A stretch of 64,000 nt of DNA, taken from assembly GCF_042932805.1 (NCBI RefSeq), contig NZ_CP170633.1:1736001-1800000 (forward strand). The letters are read 5' to 3'. Source of the stretch: Ascidiaceihabitans sp029251465. Lineage in GTDB: Bacteria; Pseudomonadota; Alphaproteobacteria; Rhodobacterales; Rhodobacteraceae. Position numbers and translations under genes: made by a program. Below, piece after piece: positions 48,065-56,987 of the stretch (positions within the stretch are counted from its first letter, which is position 1; each line of letters opens with the position of its first letter). The notes under the pieces were generated by a model. It ran no database searches. It was not told where the DNA came from and saw nothing but the letters and a program-made list of their open reading frames with translations.

Positions 48065-49816
48065 ATGACACGCCAAATGACCGGAGCGAAAATGGTTGTT
48101 CAAGCCTTGATTGATCAAGGCGTTGACACAATATTCGGATATCCCGGTGGCGCCGTGCTACCGATCTACGACGAAGTTTTTCAACAAAACAGCATCAAAC
48201 ACATTCTGGTGCGTCACGAACAAGGCGCTGTGCATGCCGCCGAAGGGTATGCGCGTTCCACTGGCAAACCCGGTGTAGCACTTGTGACATCCGGACCCGG
48301 TGCGACCAATGCCGTGACAGGTTTGACGGACGCATTGCTCGACAGTATTCCGATCATCGTTTTGACCGGCCAAGTGCCGACATTCATGATTGGATCTGAT
48401 GCGTTCCAAGAGGCCGATACCGTTGGCATCACCCGTCCCTGCACCAAACACAATTGGTTGGTCAAAGAAACGGATGCTTTGTCGGGCGTTTTACACGAGG
48501 CGTTCCACGTAGCGACATCTGGCCGCCCTGGCCCCGTTCTGGTCGACATCCCTAAGGACGTGCAATTTGCCACGGGCCGTTACGATGCGCCGAAACCATC
48601 GACTTCGCATTACCAGCCCAAGCTGAAGGGCGACATGGAAGAGATCACTGAGTTGGTCGCCGCTTTGGAAAAAGCCAAACGCCCGTTGTTCTATACAGGC
48701 GGCGGCGTCATCAACTCTGGCCCAGCAGCGAGCCAATTGTTGCGCGAACTTGTTGAATCCACAGGATTTCCGATCACTTCAACCTTGATGGGCCTCGGCG
48801 CGTACCCCGCGTCCGGCGACAAATGGTTGGGCATGTTGGGCATGCACGGATTGTACGAAGCGAATATGGCGATGCACGATTGTGATCTGATGATCAACAT
48901 CGGTGCGCGCTTTGACGATCGCATTACAGGTTTGATTTCTGAATTCAGCCCGAAATCGACCAAAGCGCATATTGATATCGACCCCTCTTCGATCAACAAA
49001 GTCATTCGCGTCGACATCCCGATTGTTGGTGACGTTGGGCACGTCCTCGAAGACGTGATGAAAGTTTGGAAGTCTCGTGGTCGCAAGACAAATTCAGAAG
49101 CCGTTGGCAAATGGTGGGGCAAGATCAAAGAATGGCAGGCAGTCGATTGCCTGAAATTCGAGCAAAAAGGCAAAGTGATTAAGCCACAATATGCGCTGCA
49201 ACGCCTTGAGGCGCTGACCAAAGATCATGACCGGTATATTACGACCGAAGTTGGCCAACATCAGATGTGGGCCGCGCAGTATTTGAACTTTGAGGATCCG
49301 AACCGCTGGATGACGTCCGGTGGTTTGGGGACCATGGGCTATGGTTTTCCTGCGTCAATTGGTGTGCAGATGGGGCACCCCGATGCGCTGGTTATCAACG
49401 TTGCAGGTGAAGCCAGCTGGCTGATGAACATGCAAGAGCTGGGAACGGCGATGCAATACAATCTACCGGTCAAGCAATTCATCCTGAACAATGAACGTCT
49501 TGGAATGGTGCGTCAGTGGCAAGAGTTGCTGCACGGCGAACGATATTCATCAAGCTGGTCAGAAAGCCTGCCTGACTTTGTTAAATTAGCGGAAGCTTTT
49601 GGTGCAAAAGGGATTATTTGTTCTGATCCTGACGATCTGGACGATGCAATCATGGAAATGTTAAACCATGACGGCCCTGTTTTGTTCGACTGCCTGGTCG
49701 AAAAGCACGAAAACTGCTTCCCGATGATCCCGTCGGGCAAAGCCCATAACGAAATGCTTTTGGGCGAAGCGAACACGCAAGGCGTGATCGATGCCAAGGG
49801 TTCGGTAATGGTCTAA
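48065..49816 (+). CDS. ilvB: Acetolactate synthase large subunit
   Basis: Catalyses the first common step in valine, leucine and isoleucine synthesis, using thiamine diphosphate and FAD. The 583-residue protein shows TIFGYPGGAVLPIYDEV, the catalytic Glu in VRHEQGAVHAAEGYARSTG and TSGPGATNAVTGLTDALLDSIP. FYTGGGVINSG and the cofactor metal site VINVAGEASWLMNMQELGTAMQYNLPVKQFILNNERLGMVRQWQ follow. I use ATG 48065, preceded by GGAGCTAGAC, over ATG 48044. A leader peptide and attenuator precede it. Its partner ilvN is 2.2 kb away, beyond a convergent hybrid kinase. Confidence 0.95.
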   Translation: MTRQMTGAKMVVQALIDQGVDTIFGYPGGAVLPIYDEVFQQNSIKHILVRHEQGAVHAAEGYARSTGKPGVALVTSGPGATNAVTGLTDALLDSIPIIVLTGQVPTFMIGSDAFQEADTVGITRPCTKHNWLVKETDALSGVLHEAFHVATSGRPGPVLVDIPKDVQFATGRYDAPKPSTSHYQPKLKGDMEEITELVAALEKAKRPLFYTGGGVINSGPAASQLLRELVESTGFPITSTLMGLGAYPASGDKWLGMLGMHGLYEANMAMHDCDLMINIGARFDDRITGLISEFSPKSTKAHIDIDPSSINKVIRVDIPIVGDVGHVLEDVMKVWKSRGRKTNSEAVGKWWGKIKEWQAVDCLKFEQKGKVIKPQYALQRLEALTKDHDRYITTEVGQHQMWAAQYLNFEDPNRWMTSGGLGTMGYGFPASIGVQMGHPDALVINVAGEASWLMNMQELGTAMQYNLPVKQFILNNERLGMVRQWQELLHGERYSSSWSESLPDFVKLAEAFGAKGIICSDPDDLDDAIMEMLNHDGPVLFDCLVEKHENCFPMIPSGKAHNEMLLGEANTQGVIDAKGSVMV

Positions 49817-51885
49817 CTGATTTGGGCGGTGGCATGCACGCCGTCGCCCAAATGACGCAATAAACACTGTGTCACGTCTGCCAAACGAACAGGTTTGGTC
49901 AGAAAATCATCCATCCCAGCGGCTTCACACGCGTCTTTGTCACGTTCAAACGCATTGCCGGTCAACGCGACGATCGGACAATGCGGCATGCCACGTGCAG
50001 CTTCGATCGCGCGGATTGCCTTGCACGCGTCCAACCCGTTCATCACCGGCATAGAAATATCCATCAAAACCAGATCAAAGCGGGTGTCGCGAAAGGCGAT
50101 ACATGCTTCTTCGCCGTTGCGTACAAGGGTGATTGTTGCGCCGGTTCGCTCTAGCATGCGACGTACAACCAACTGATTTGTCCGATTGTCTTCGGCGACC
50201 AGAACGTGCCTACCGCTGCAATCTATTTGTGCGACGTCCACAACGATGGTTTTGGGCAATTTCAGCGTGCAAGGTTCCAACGGCAAACACAGCGTAAAGA
50301 CAGAACCACGCCCCTCTTCGGATTGAACCTTCACTGACCCTGCCATTGCCTCGACCAGATTTCGGGTAATGGACAGGCCGAGGCCAGTTCCCTCAAACTC
50401 GCGCTGCAGGCCACCGTCAACTTGTTGAAAGGGCGCAAACACTGTGTCGACCTTGTCAGCTGGAATTCCAATTCCTGTATCGTGAACTTCAAAAACTACC
50501 GTGTTGTCCGTTGCAAGGAAATTGACGGCTAGGCGCACACCGCCATCCATCGTGAATTTCACGGCATTGCCGAGAAGGTTCAAAAGCACCTGACGTAAAC
50601 GCAAAGCATCGCCCATGACCGCGCAGGGCACATCCGAAGCGATGGATACATCAAACTCTAACGATTTTATTTGCGCCAAGGGCTGAACCAGCACACACAC
50701 CTCGCGCACGACATTATGCAAATCAAACGGCACGCATTGCAGCGACACATGCCCGGCTTCAATTTTCGAGAAGTCCAGAATGTCGGAAATCAACATCGTC
50801 AGAGCCAGCGCTGAGGTGCGGATCGTTTCAACAAAACCCATCTGATCCTCGTCAAGATCCGTAGCAGCCAACAGATCTGCCATACCGACAACACCGTTCA
50901 TGGGCGTGCGAATTTCATGGCTCATCGTGGCGAGGAAATTCGATTTAGCGAGGTTCGCAACTTGCGCCTCGTCACGGGCCTGTTCCAACATCATGTTGCG
51001 CGTGCGCAAATCTGTGACATCGGTGTGTACAATAACGTAACCGCCAGATGGTCGGTGCGCTGTTTTCACAGAAGTCGCACGGCCAGAGGATTTGATATCA
51101 ATCAGCCAAGGTTCGCCGCGTTTCAAACGCTCTTGTACCATGGCAAACACTTCGGGGGTTTTGGGCACATCGCTGCGATTTAGGATCACGGAGATCGCGT
51201 CATACATTGTCGTGCCGGGCCCGATGTCATCTTCTGAAAGGTCAAATAGGTCGCGATACGCCGGGTTAACGATCATGACTTTGTTTTCAGGGTCGTGCAG
51301 GTCGGTTCCGTTGGTGACAATCAACCCCTGCCCCATCGCCTCCACCACTTCGTTCAGCAACTTGTTGCTGGCCTCAAGCTGCGCATTGCGCCGTGACAAT
51401 TCTTGTTCCAATTCATCCGCCCGCGATTTGAGCGTATAGATCAGACTGGCGGTTTCACTGGCCGTATTTACAGCGTGGGTTAAGTGAAAACTGATACCGC
51501 GATAGCCTTTAAATCTGCCAGCATTGTCATAAATCGGTACACCGCTGTCCATCAAAACGACACGCTCGCCGCTTTTTAACAGCTTTTCATAGCAAAAACT
51601 GTCGAACGGTTTTCGCGCCCGTAACACATCATGATAGGCACCCAAGCCCAAATTGTTTTTTGCGCTGCCATACCGTTGATCCAAAATACAAACACCCTGC
51701 AACATTGCCGGTGTCATACCGGTCACGCGGGTCAAATTATCGCTCAGATACGTCAATTCGTACCGATCATCACAGGCCCAAAACCAGACCGGTAACGTGT
51801 CCACCAGAGGAAACCAGGTTGTTTCCGCCAAGCCGAGCAGGTCGTGAAAAGTCGCTTTTGTCTGTTGATCCAAGGGGCTGGGCAT
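49813..51885 (-). CDS. Hybrid sensor histidine kinase/response regulator with PAS domains
   Basis: A 690-residue soluble signalling protein with no clear membrane span. Two PAS-like regions come first (about 15-135 with FWACDDRYELTYLSDNLTRVTGMTPAMLQG; about 165-285 with EAMGQGLIVTNGTD). HisKA follows with the phospho-His323 in ATMSHEIRTPMNGVVGMADLL. The ATPase domain has NLLGNAVKFTMDGGV, DTGIGIPADKVDTVF and GTGLGLSITRNLVEAM. A C-terminal receiver domain (about 555-675) has Asp609 in FDLVLMDISMPVMNG. I use ATG 51885; a GTG at 51909 is also possible. It lies between ilvB and ilvN, opposite to both; its stop overlaps the ilvB stop. The signal is unknown. Confidence 0.92.
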   Translation of the reverse strand: MPSPLDQQTKATFHDLLGLAETTWFPLVDTLPVWFWACDDRYELTYLSDNLTRVTGMTPAMLQGVCILDQRYGSAKNNLGLGAYHDVLRARKPFDSFCYEKLLKSGERVVLMDSGVPIYDNAGRFKGYRGISFHLTHAVNTASETASLIYTLKSRADELEQELSRRNAQLEASNKLLNEVVEAMGQGLIVTNGTDLHDPENKVMIVNPAYRDLFDLSEDDIGPGTTMYDAISVILNRSDVPKTPEVFAMVQERLKRGEPWLIDIKSSGRATSVKTAHRPSGGYVIVHTDVTDLRTRNMMLEQARDEAQVANLAKSNFLATMSHEIRTPMNGVVGMADLLAATDLDEDQMGFVETIRTSALALTMLISDILDFSKIEAGHVSLQCVPFDLHNVVREVCVLVQPLAQIKSLEFDVSIASDVPCAVMGDALRLRQVLLNLLGNAVKFTMDGGVRLAVNFLATDNTVVFEVHDTGIGIPADKVDTVFAPFQQVDGGLQREFEGTGLGLSITRNLVEAMAGSVKVQSEEGRGSVFTLCLPLEPCTLKLPKTIVVDVAQIDCSGRHVLVAEDNRTNQLVVRRMLERTGATITLVRNGEEACIAFRDTRFDLVLMDISMPVMNGLDACKAIRAIEAARGMPHCPIVALTGNAFERDKDACEAAGMDDFLTKPVRLADVTQCLLRHLGDGVHATAQIS

Positions 51886-52030
51886 AAAACGTCCATTACA
51901 AATTCGCACCTCTGGTCATATCCTCAATAAATTAAAAGAAAATGAGCGTCCAAAAGGGTGCAAGCACTGGCCTTAGCCCGTTTGAAACGATAGCCTAGCC
52001 CTGCTTAATGTCTTGAAAACTGGAAGTGAT

Positions 52031-52591
52031 ATGTCCGCTCTGAAACTGAAAAAAGGCGCGTCTTCAAAGTCCGCCTACAATCTGCGCCCGAATTTTTCTG
52101 ACGTCATTGAGCGTCACACATTGGCTGTTCTGGTCGAAAATGAACCGGGCGTTTTGGCGCGTGTCATCGGGTTGTTCTCCGGGCGTGGCTATAACATCGA
52201 AAGCCTGACAGTCGCCGAAGTTGATCATCAAGGACATTTGTCGCGCATCACAATTGTGACAAACGGCACCCCCCAAGTGATCGAGCAAATCAAAGCCCAG
52301 CTGGGCCGCATTGTGACCGTTCACGACGTGCATGATTTGACGGTCGAAGGGCCATGCGTCGAACGCGAATTGGCGATGTTCAAAGTTGCTGGCAACGGTG
52401 AAAAGCGGGTCGAAGCCTTGCGTCTGGCCGACATTTTCCGCGCCAACGTGGTCGACAGCACATTAGAAAGCTTTGTGTTCGAAATCACCGGTGCCCCAGA
52501 GAAAATCGACGCATTCGCCGATCTTATGCGCCCTCTGGGTTTGGTTGATGTTGCGCGCACTGGTGTCGCTGCTCTTTCTCGCGGCGACTAA
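52031..52591 (+). CDS. ilvN: Acetolactate synthase small (regulatory) subunit
   Basis: Regulatory partner of IlvB that gives valine feedback inhibition. The 186-residue form corresponds to the IlvH/IlvN long type. The ACT domain (about 25-100) reads HTLAVLVENEPGVLARVIGLFSGRGYNIESLTVAEVDHQGHLSRITIVTNG. The C-terminal domain reads RLADIFRANVVDSTLESFVFEITGAPEKIDAFADLMRPLGLVDVARTGVAALSRG. I use ATG 52031 (MSALKLKKG...). Unlike most relatives it does not directly follow ilvB, so it must be transcribed from its own promoter in the 145-bp gap after the kinase start. Confidence 0.93.
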   Translation: MSALKLKKGASSKSAYNLRPNFSDVIERHTLAVLVENEPGVLARVIGLFSGRGYNIESLTVAEVDHQGHLSRITIVTNGTPQVIEQIKAQLGRIVTVHDVHDLTVEGPCVERELAMFKVAGNGEKRVEALRLADIFRANVVDSTLESFVFEITGAPEKIDAFADLMRPLGLVDVARTGVAALSRGD

Positions 52592-52615
52592 TTTCGTCGA
52601 TATAACAATGCGTTA

Positions 52616-52966
52616 TCAGGCAGATTTGTCCTGCGAAGATCGAGCATTTTCGCAGGGTTTCCTTTCTTTAAACGCATCTTTGAATTGAATAATCTCAGCA
52701 CCGTCAAGCGATGTCCTGGGCTCACAACGGCTTAAGTTGTGCCCTATTTCCGGGCGTGCTTGATCCTGCAAGCGTGATAAATTTTGCACGCCGCGCATAT
52801 TCTCAAGCATCAAAACATCGAACTCAACAACATCGCCGACATCAAAAAATGCCTGCGTGTCCAGAACGGTTTCCTTGTTATTCAAAAACGCCAGATCGCC
52901 CTGATCTTCACACCAAATGACCGCACTGCCGTCATCAGTGTTCTTCCAAAGTACTACCCCAATCAT
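52616..52966 (-). CDS. 116-residue protein, unknown function
   Basis: I take ATG 52966 as the start (MIGVVLWKNTDDGSAVIWCEDQGDLAF...); an upstream frame to 53104 is less likely. Its first 60 residues look like a small beta-barrel: VVLWKNTDDGSAVIWCEDQGDLAFLNN, then FFDVGDVVEFDVLMLENMRGVQNLSRL. That resembles a cold-shock-type OB fold, but the RNA-binding motifs are missing. The C-terminal part is polar (ERKPCENARSSQDKSA). It is convergent with ilvN, and its 3' end contains the ilvN terminator hairpin. Start support is modest: TATAAATACTATG overlaps a possible -10. Confidence 0.6.
   Translation of the reverse strand: MIGVVLWKNTDDGSAVIWCEDQGDLAFLNNKETVLDTQAFFDVGDVVEFDVLMLENMRGVQNLSRLQDQARPEIGHNLSRCEPRTSLDGAEIIQFKDAFKERKPCENARSSQDKSA
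52630..52665 (+). terminator. Rho-independent terminator for ilvN, inside an opposing gene
   Basis: CCTGCGAA (52630-52637) with TTCGCAGG (52649-52656), then GTTTCCTTTC. It lies 38 bp after the ilvN stop and inside the last codons of the opposite-strand gene at 52616-52966. Confidence 0.65.
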
Positions 52967-53090
52967 AGTATTTATAGTTCCCCGTTTTGCACCACACGCA
53001 ATTCGTCCCCCACCTCTATCAGAAACAAAACGAGCGGGTGTTAATATGGTTAAGTCTGCAACTCTATCTTGCTTTTTGTGTCTGGTTGCG

Positions 53091-53106
53091 TAGTGTATCG
53101 ACACTA
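53091..53106. promoter_or_regulatory. 16-bp palindrome upstream of the HTH regulator
   Basis: TAGTGT-ATCG-ACACTA, a perfect dyad in the divergent gap between the 116-residue protein and the HTH gene. It is a candidate autoregulatory operator for the latter. Confidence 0.5.
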
Positions 53107-53227
53107 TACCGCGTCACTTTCGCCCCTAGTTGGCGTCAATTGATGCAACTGCCCTGTTTTTATGAGTTTTCAACGACGTATTCAGTACCAACCTTGGGTT
53201 TACGCGTGTCTTTCGAATGGAGCTTAT

Positions 53228-54025
53228 ATGGCCGATCCCTTCCGCAACCCTGCCGAATTGCGCAGTATGTTTGGTTCGAATTTGCGATACCTCGCCAGGG
53301 AATACCCGTCGATTTCAGAACTCTCACGCCAATTGGGTATCAATCGCACCCAGTTTAACCGCTATTTGGCTGGCGAAAGCTTTCCACGCCCGGATGTTCT
53401 GGCGCGCATTTGCGACTTTTTCGACATCGACGCGCGGGTCTTGTTGGAACCGGTCGAAACCATCACCAGTGGATCAGATCCGCTGTCCAGCCTGTTTCTC
53501 AAGGATTTTGTTGGTACTGGGTCGCGTGATCTTTCCGAAGAAACTTTTCCATCGGGGTACTACCGCTTTGCCCGCCAAAGTTTTCTGGACGCCAGTCAGT
53601 TTGTCACCTGTCTCGTTTGGGTGACACGCGAAGGGTCAAACACCTACATTCGCGGCTATGAAACCAAACAAGCGCTGGCCTCGCAAGGGTTACCGCCGAC
53701 GCAAGATGCCCGTGAATTCCGCGGATTAATCCTACAGCAAGAAGAAGGTGTTGCCGGCGTTATTTCACGGCGAAATTCGATGACCTGTTCCTTTACTTAT
53801 CTGCACCGCGTTGCGTCATTCGAAAACAACTTCTGGGTCGGATATGTATCCCGCACCATAAGCGAAACACCCGCTGGTGAACGCGCCGTTCGAATTGTGT
53901 ATGAACATCTGGGCCGTAATTTAAGCGCGGCACTCAAGGTCGCGCGCGCATCGGGATATTGCGATGCAAGCGCGCTCAGCCCCTTTGATATTCGCTTGTT
54001 GCAGCCAAACCAGCCGTTTCGATAA
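53228..54025 (+). CDS. XRE-type HTH regulator with large C-terminal domain
   Basis: A 265-residue transcription regulator. The N-terminal helix-turn-helix (about 10-70) has LRSMFGSNLRYLAREYPSISELSRQLGINRTQFNRYLAGESFPRPDVLARICDFFDIDARVLLEPVE. The C-terminal part (about 85-265) is a beta-rich domain of unknown ligand specificity (SGYYRFARQSFLDASQFVTCLVWVTREGSNTYIRGYETK; then EGVAGVISRRNSMTCSFTYLHRVASFENNFWVGYVSR). I use ATG 53228 (MADPFRNP...), preceded by GGAG; a longer frame runs from 53162. It is 102 bp upstream of the Rieske oxygenase in the same direction, so it may control it. A palindrome precedes it. Confidence 0.85.
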   Translation: MADPFRNPAELRSMFGSNLRYLAREYPSISELSRQLGINRTQFNRYLAGESFPRPDVLARICDFFDIDARVLLEPVETITSGSDPLSSLFLKDFVGTGSRDLSEETFPSGYYRFARQSFLDASQFVTCLVWVTREGSNTYIRGYETKQALASQGLPPTQDAREFRGLILQQEEGVAGVISRRNSMTCSFTYLHRVASFENNFWVGYVSRTISETPAGERAVRIVYEHLGRNLSAALKVARASGYCDASALSPFDIRLLQPNQPFR

Positions 54026-54127
54026 ACTCGATCATGTCGCCTTCAGAAAAGTTAAGTCGCTGATAAACATGCCTGCGTGATCCGCGCTTGTTACCCTCGG
54101 AGGAAGATCACCCAGGGGGGCATTCGC

Positions 54128-55285
54128 ATGGATCACGTAACAGAAATCGACGCCGTTCAACGCCCGATCGAGCAGGCAAACGGCCTGCCCAACGCCCATT
54201 ACATTGACCCCGCCGTCTTTGAGGAAGAGAAAAACGCGCTGCTGTTTTCTGGCTGGTCCGGACTGGGCGTGGCAGCTGACATTCCCGAAATTGGCGATGC
54301 GGTGCCCTTAACCTTTTTGGGCATGCCGTTGCTGATGGTACGTGACAAATCCGGCGCTGTGCGTGTGTTCCAAAACACTTGTCGGCATCGCGGAATGATT
54401 TTGGTTTCGGAGCCGCGCAAGGTCGAAGGTGCCATTCGCTGCCCCTACCACAGTTGGTGCTATTCCACCGAAGGCAAACTGGTCTCGACCCCGCATGTCG
54501 GCGGTCCCGGTCAGAACACCCATGACGGCATAGACCGCGCGTTGCTAGGCCTGTTCGAAATCCGCAGCCACGTGTGGATGGACGTTGTTTGGATCAACGT
54601 CTCGGGCGACGCACCCGATTTTGAAGTGGCAAACGCAGACCTGTTGTCGCGGTGGTCTGATTTCGACAAACCGCTGTTTCACGGCGGCCCTGACAGCACA
54701 TTCCAGCTAGAGATAAATTGCAATTGGAAGCTTGCCGTTGAAAACTACTGCGAAAGCTATCATTTGCCGTGGGTGCACCCCGGGCTTAACAGCTATTCAA
54801 AGCTTGAGGACCACTATCACATTGAAAAGGCAGACACTTATGCGGGCCAAGGCACGTATGTGTACCGCCAGTTGACCGACGATCACGGGCAGACTTTTCC
54901 TGATTTTTCAGGGATTTCAGACAAATGGGATACGGCCGCAGAATACATCACGGCATTTCCAAATGTCCTGTTGGGCGTGCACCGCGACCATACATTTGCG
55001 ATCGTGCTGACCCCTGAAGGGCCGGAAAAAACCGTCGAAAACATCCATCTGTATTACGCATCCGACACCACCGATGCGGCTTTGCGTGCAAAGAACACCA
55101 CGCTCTGGAAAGAGGTGTTTGCCGAGGACGTGTTTGTGGTTGAGGGCATGCAGCGAGGCCGGCATGGACCAAAATTTGATGGCGGGCGTTTCTCACCTGC
55201 GATGGATGGTCCGACGCATCTGTTTCATGCTTGGGTTGCGGCGCGGATTGCCAAGCATCGCAGCGCAAACCTTGCAGCTGAATGA
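54128..55285 (+). CDS. Rieske non-heme iron oxygenase, large subunit
   Basis: A 385-residue ring-hydroxylating-type oxygenase alpha subunit. The Rieske [2Fe-2S] site is CRHRG (Cys85, His87) and CPYHSW (Cys105, His108). The mononuclear iron site has NYCESYHLPWVHPGL, in which the two His are spaced as in GbcA- and CntA-type enzymes, with an acidic ligand further along. This subgroup includes glycine betaine and carnitine demethylating oxygenases, so an N-methyl or quaternary amine substrate is possible but not shown. I use ATG 54128 (MDHVTEIDAVQ...), preceded by GGAGGAAGATC some bases earlier. No reductase gene is adjacent. It overlaps the next small gene by 4 bp. Confidence 0.9.
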   Translation: MDHVTEIDAVQRPIEQANGLPNAHYIDPAVFEEEKNALLFSGWSGLGVAADIPEIGDAVPLTFLGMPLLMVRDKSGAVRVFQNTCRHRGMILVSEPRKVEGAIRCPYHSWCYSTEGKLVSTPHVGGPGQNTHDGIDRALLGLFEIRSHVWMDVVWINVSGDAPDFEVANADLLSRWSDFDKPLFHGGPDSTFQLEINCNWKLAVENYCESYHLPWVHPGLNSYSKLEDHYHIEKADTYAGQGTYVYRQLTDDHGQTFPDFSGISDKWDTAAEYITAFPNVLLGVHRDHTFAIVLTPEGPEKTVENIHLYYASDTTDAALRAKNTTLWKEVFAEDVFVVEGMQRGRHGPKFDGGRFSPAMDGPTHLFHAWVAARIAKHRSANLAAE

Positions 55286-55500
55286 ACACTCTGGACGCGC
55301 AGCTTTTGGCGGCGCATGCCACAAATGACACGGCCCAATTGGTTAACCTGTACACACAAGCAGCAGATGGTGCCGGCGATATCGATACCGCCTGCTTTTA
55401 CCTAACGCACGCCTATGTGTTTGCGTTGGAAATCGGACATTCAAACACTGAAACACTACGCGCGCGTCTCGTGAAACACGGGCGCGAGCCAGCGACCTAG
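55282..55500 (+). CDS. 72-residue protein coupled to the Rieske oxygenase
   Basis: Its ATG overlaps the Rieske stop (ATGA), so it is translated with it. The sequence is helical: LDAQLLAAHATNDTAQLVNLYTQAADGAGDIDTACFYLTHAYVFALEIGHSNTETLRARLVKHG. It looks like one or two TPR-like helix pairs. Length and coupling suggest a small partner or assembly factor. I do not recognise a family. Its stop overlaps the stop of the amidase on the opposite strand by 4 bp. Confidence 0.7.
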   Translation: MNTLDAQLLAAHATNDTAQLVNLYTQAADGAGDIDTACFYLTHAYVFALEIGHSNTETLRARLVKHGREPAT

Positions 55501-56906
55501 ATCCGGCGCACGTTGGGCCAATCGGTGGCCGCGTGCCACGCATTTGCCAAGCGTAACAACGCAGCATCCGACCCGCGTTTGCCAATCAATTGCAGCCCCA
55601 TTGGCAGGTTGTTTGGCCCACCAAACCCCATCGGAATGTTAACCACAGGCAGTCCCAAAAGGCTTGGCGCAATCATGACTTCCATCCAACGATGATACGT
55701 GTCCATGCTGCGTCCGGCGATTTCCGTAGGGTATTCAACGTCCACGTCAAACGGCCAAACTTGGGCTGAAGGAAGCACCAAAACATCCACGTTTTCAAAA
55801 AGTTGCGCTGATGTTTGGAACCATTCAGACCGAATAACACTGGCGCGATGTACCTCTGTTGCGGGCATGTCCAGGTAACGTTCGGCTTCCCAAATTGCCG
55901 TGGCCTTGAGCCGGTCTCGCTTTGCGGGGTCTTGCAACATCGGGGCCAAACCACTGCCAACCATGAACGAGCGCAGCGTTGTCCAGCTGTCCCAAATCGC
56001 GGCGGCGCTGAACGGCGCAGGCAAATCTTGGACGACGCAGCCCATGTCAGCCATCTGACCAAGAGCAGTCTCGGCAAGCGCTGTGATCCCGTCTTCGTAA
56101 ACCAGCACGCCGCCCCAATCGCCCAGCCAGCCGACGCGCGTTCCTGCGACATCACCGTTAATTTGCGGCAATGCGGGGGCTTGGCTGGTGCCATGCGGCT
56201 GGCGCGGATCAAGGCTGGCCATTGTATCGAGCAATGCAGCCATGTCAGCAGGATTACGCGCCATCGGGCCGTTTGTGGCCATCTGATGGATAAAACTATC
56301 GCCCTTGGGTTCGGACGGGATCAGCCCCCAACTTGGGCGCATTCCGTAAACGTTGTTCCACGCCGCAGGATTGCGCAAGGACCCCATCATATCGGACCCG
56401 TCAGCAACGCTCAGCATGCCTGTCGCCAACGCAACAGCTGCCCCACCAGAGGAACCGCCAGCCGTTTGGCCATGCCCGTACGGATTGCGCGTCGCCCCGA
56501 AAACAGGGTTGAATGTGTGTGACCCAAGGCCAAATTCCGGCGTGTTGGTTTTGCCGATCACAATCGCGCCAGCGTTGCGCAAATTGGCGACAACCAGATC
56601 ATCGGTCTCGGCCATTTGCCCGGCAAACAACGGTGATCCCATGGACGTTGGTAGGCCTGCCGCGTTGCCCAAGTCTTTGATTGCGATGGGAACACCGTGC
56701 AACCAGCCTTTGCGTGGTGTGGTTTCTGCGTCTTTGGCTTCGGCCATCAAATCATCGCCATCGCGCAGTGAAACGATTGCGTTCACATCGCCATTGACCG
56801 CCTCAACACGATCCAAAGTTGAACGCATCAGCTCGCGCGCGCTGATGTCGCCACGCTCAAGTTTTTCGGACAGCGCTAAGGCGCTTTCATAGGTAAAATC
56901 TGTCAT
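55497..56906 (-). CDS. Amidase signature family hydrolase
   Basis: A 469-residue amidase. The catalytic Lys is in VPIAIKDLGNAAGLP (about residue 75). The signature region GQTAGGSSGGAAVALATGMLSVADGSDMMGSLRNPAAWNNVYGMRPS has the cis-Ser and nucleophile Ser; GSDMMGS replaces the usual GSDTGGS, a change at two non-catalytic positions. The substrate is unknown; the family hydrolyses many aliphatic and aryl amides, and also includes GatA. It is 4 bp convergent-overlapping with the small gene at 55282 and 81 bp from prfB on the same strand. Confidence 0.88.
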   Translation of the reverse strand: MTDFTYESALALSEKLERGDISARELMRSTLDRVEAVNGDVNAIVSLRDGDDLMAEAKDAETTPRKGWLHGVPIAIKDLGNAAGLPTSMGSPLFAGQMAETDDLVVANLRNAGAIVIGKTNTPEFGLGSHTFNPVFGATRNPYGHGQTAGGSSGGAAVALATGMLSVADGSDMMGSLRNPAAWNNVYGMRPSWGLIPSEPKGDSFIHQMATNGPMARNPADMAALLDTMASLDPRQPHGTSQAPALPQINGDVAGTRVGWLGDWGGVLVYEDGITALAETALGQMADMGCVVQDLPAPFSAAAIWDSWTTLRSFMVGSGLAPMLQDPAKRDRLKATAIWEAERYLDMPATEVHRASVIRSEWFQTSAQLFENVDVLVLPSAQVWPFDVDVEYPTEIAGRSMDTYHRWMEVMIAPSLLGLPVVNIPMGFGGPNNLPMGLQLIGKRGSDAALLRLANAWHAATDWPNVRRI

Positions 56907-56987
56907 GTCGCGATCAAACCCTGAACGCGGTCAGGACGCAAGCACGGGGTGCATCAAGATGCACCTTACCATGCCAAAAACGACAGC

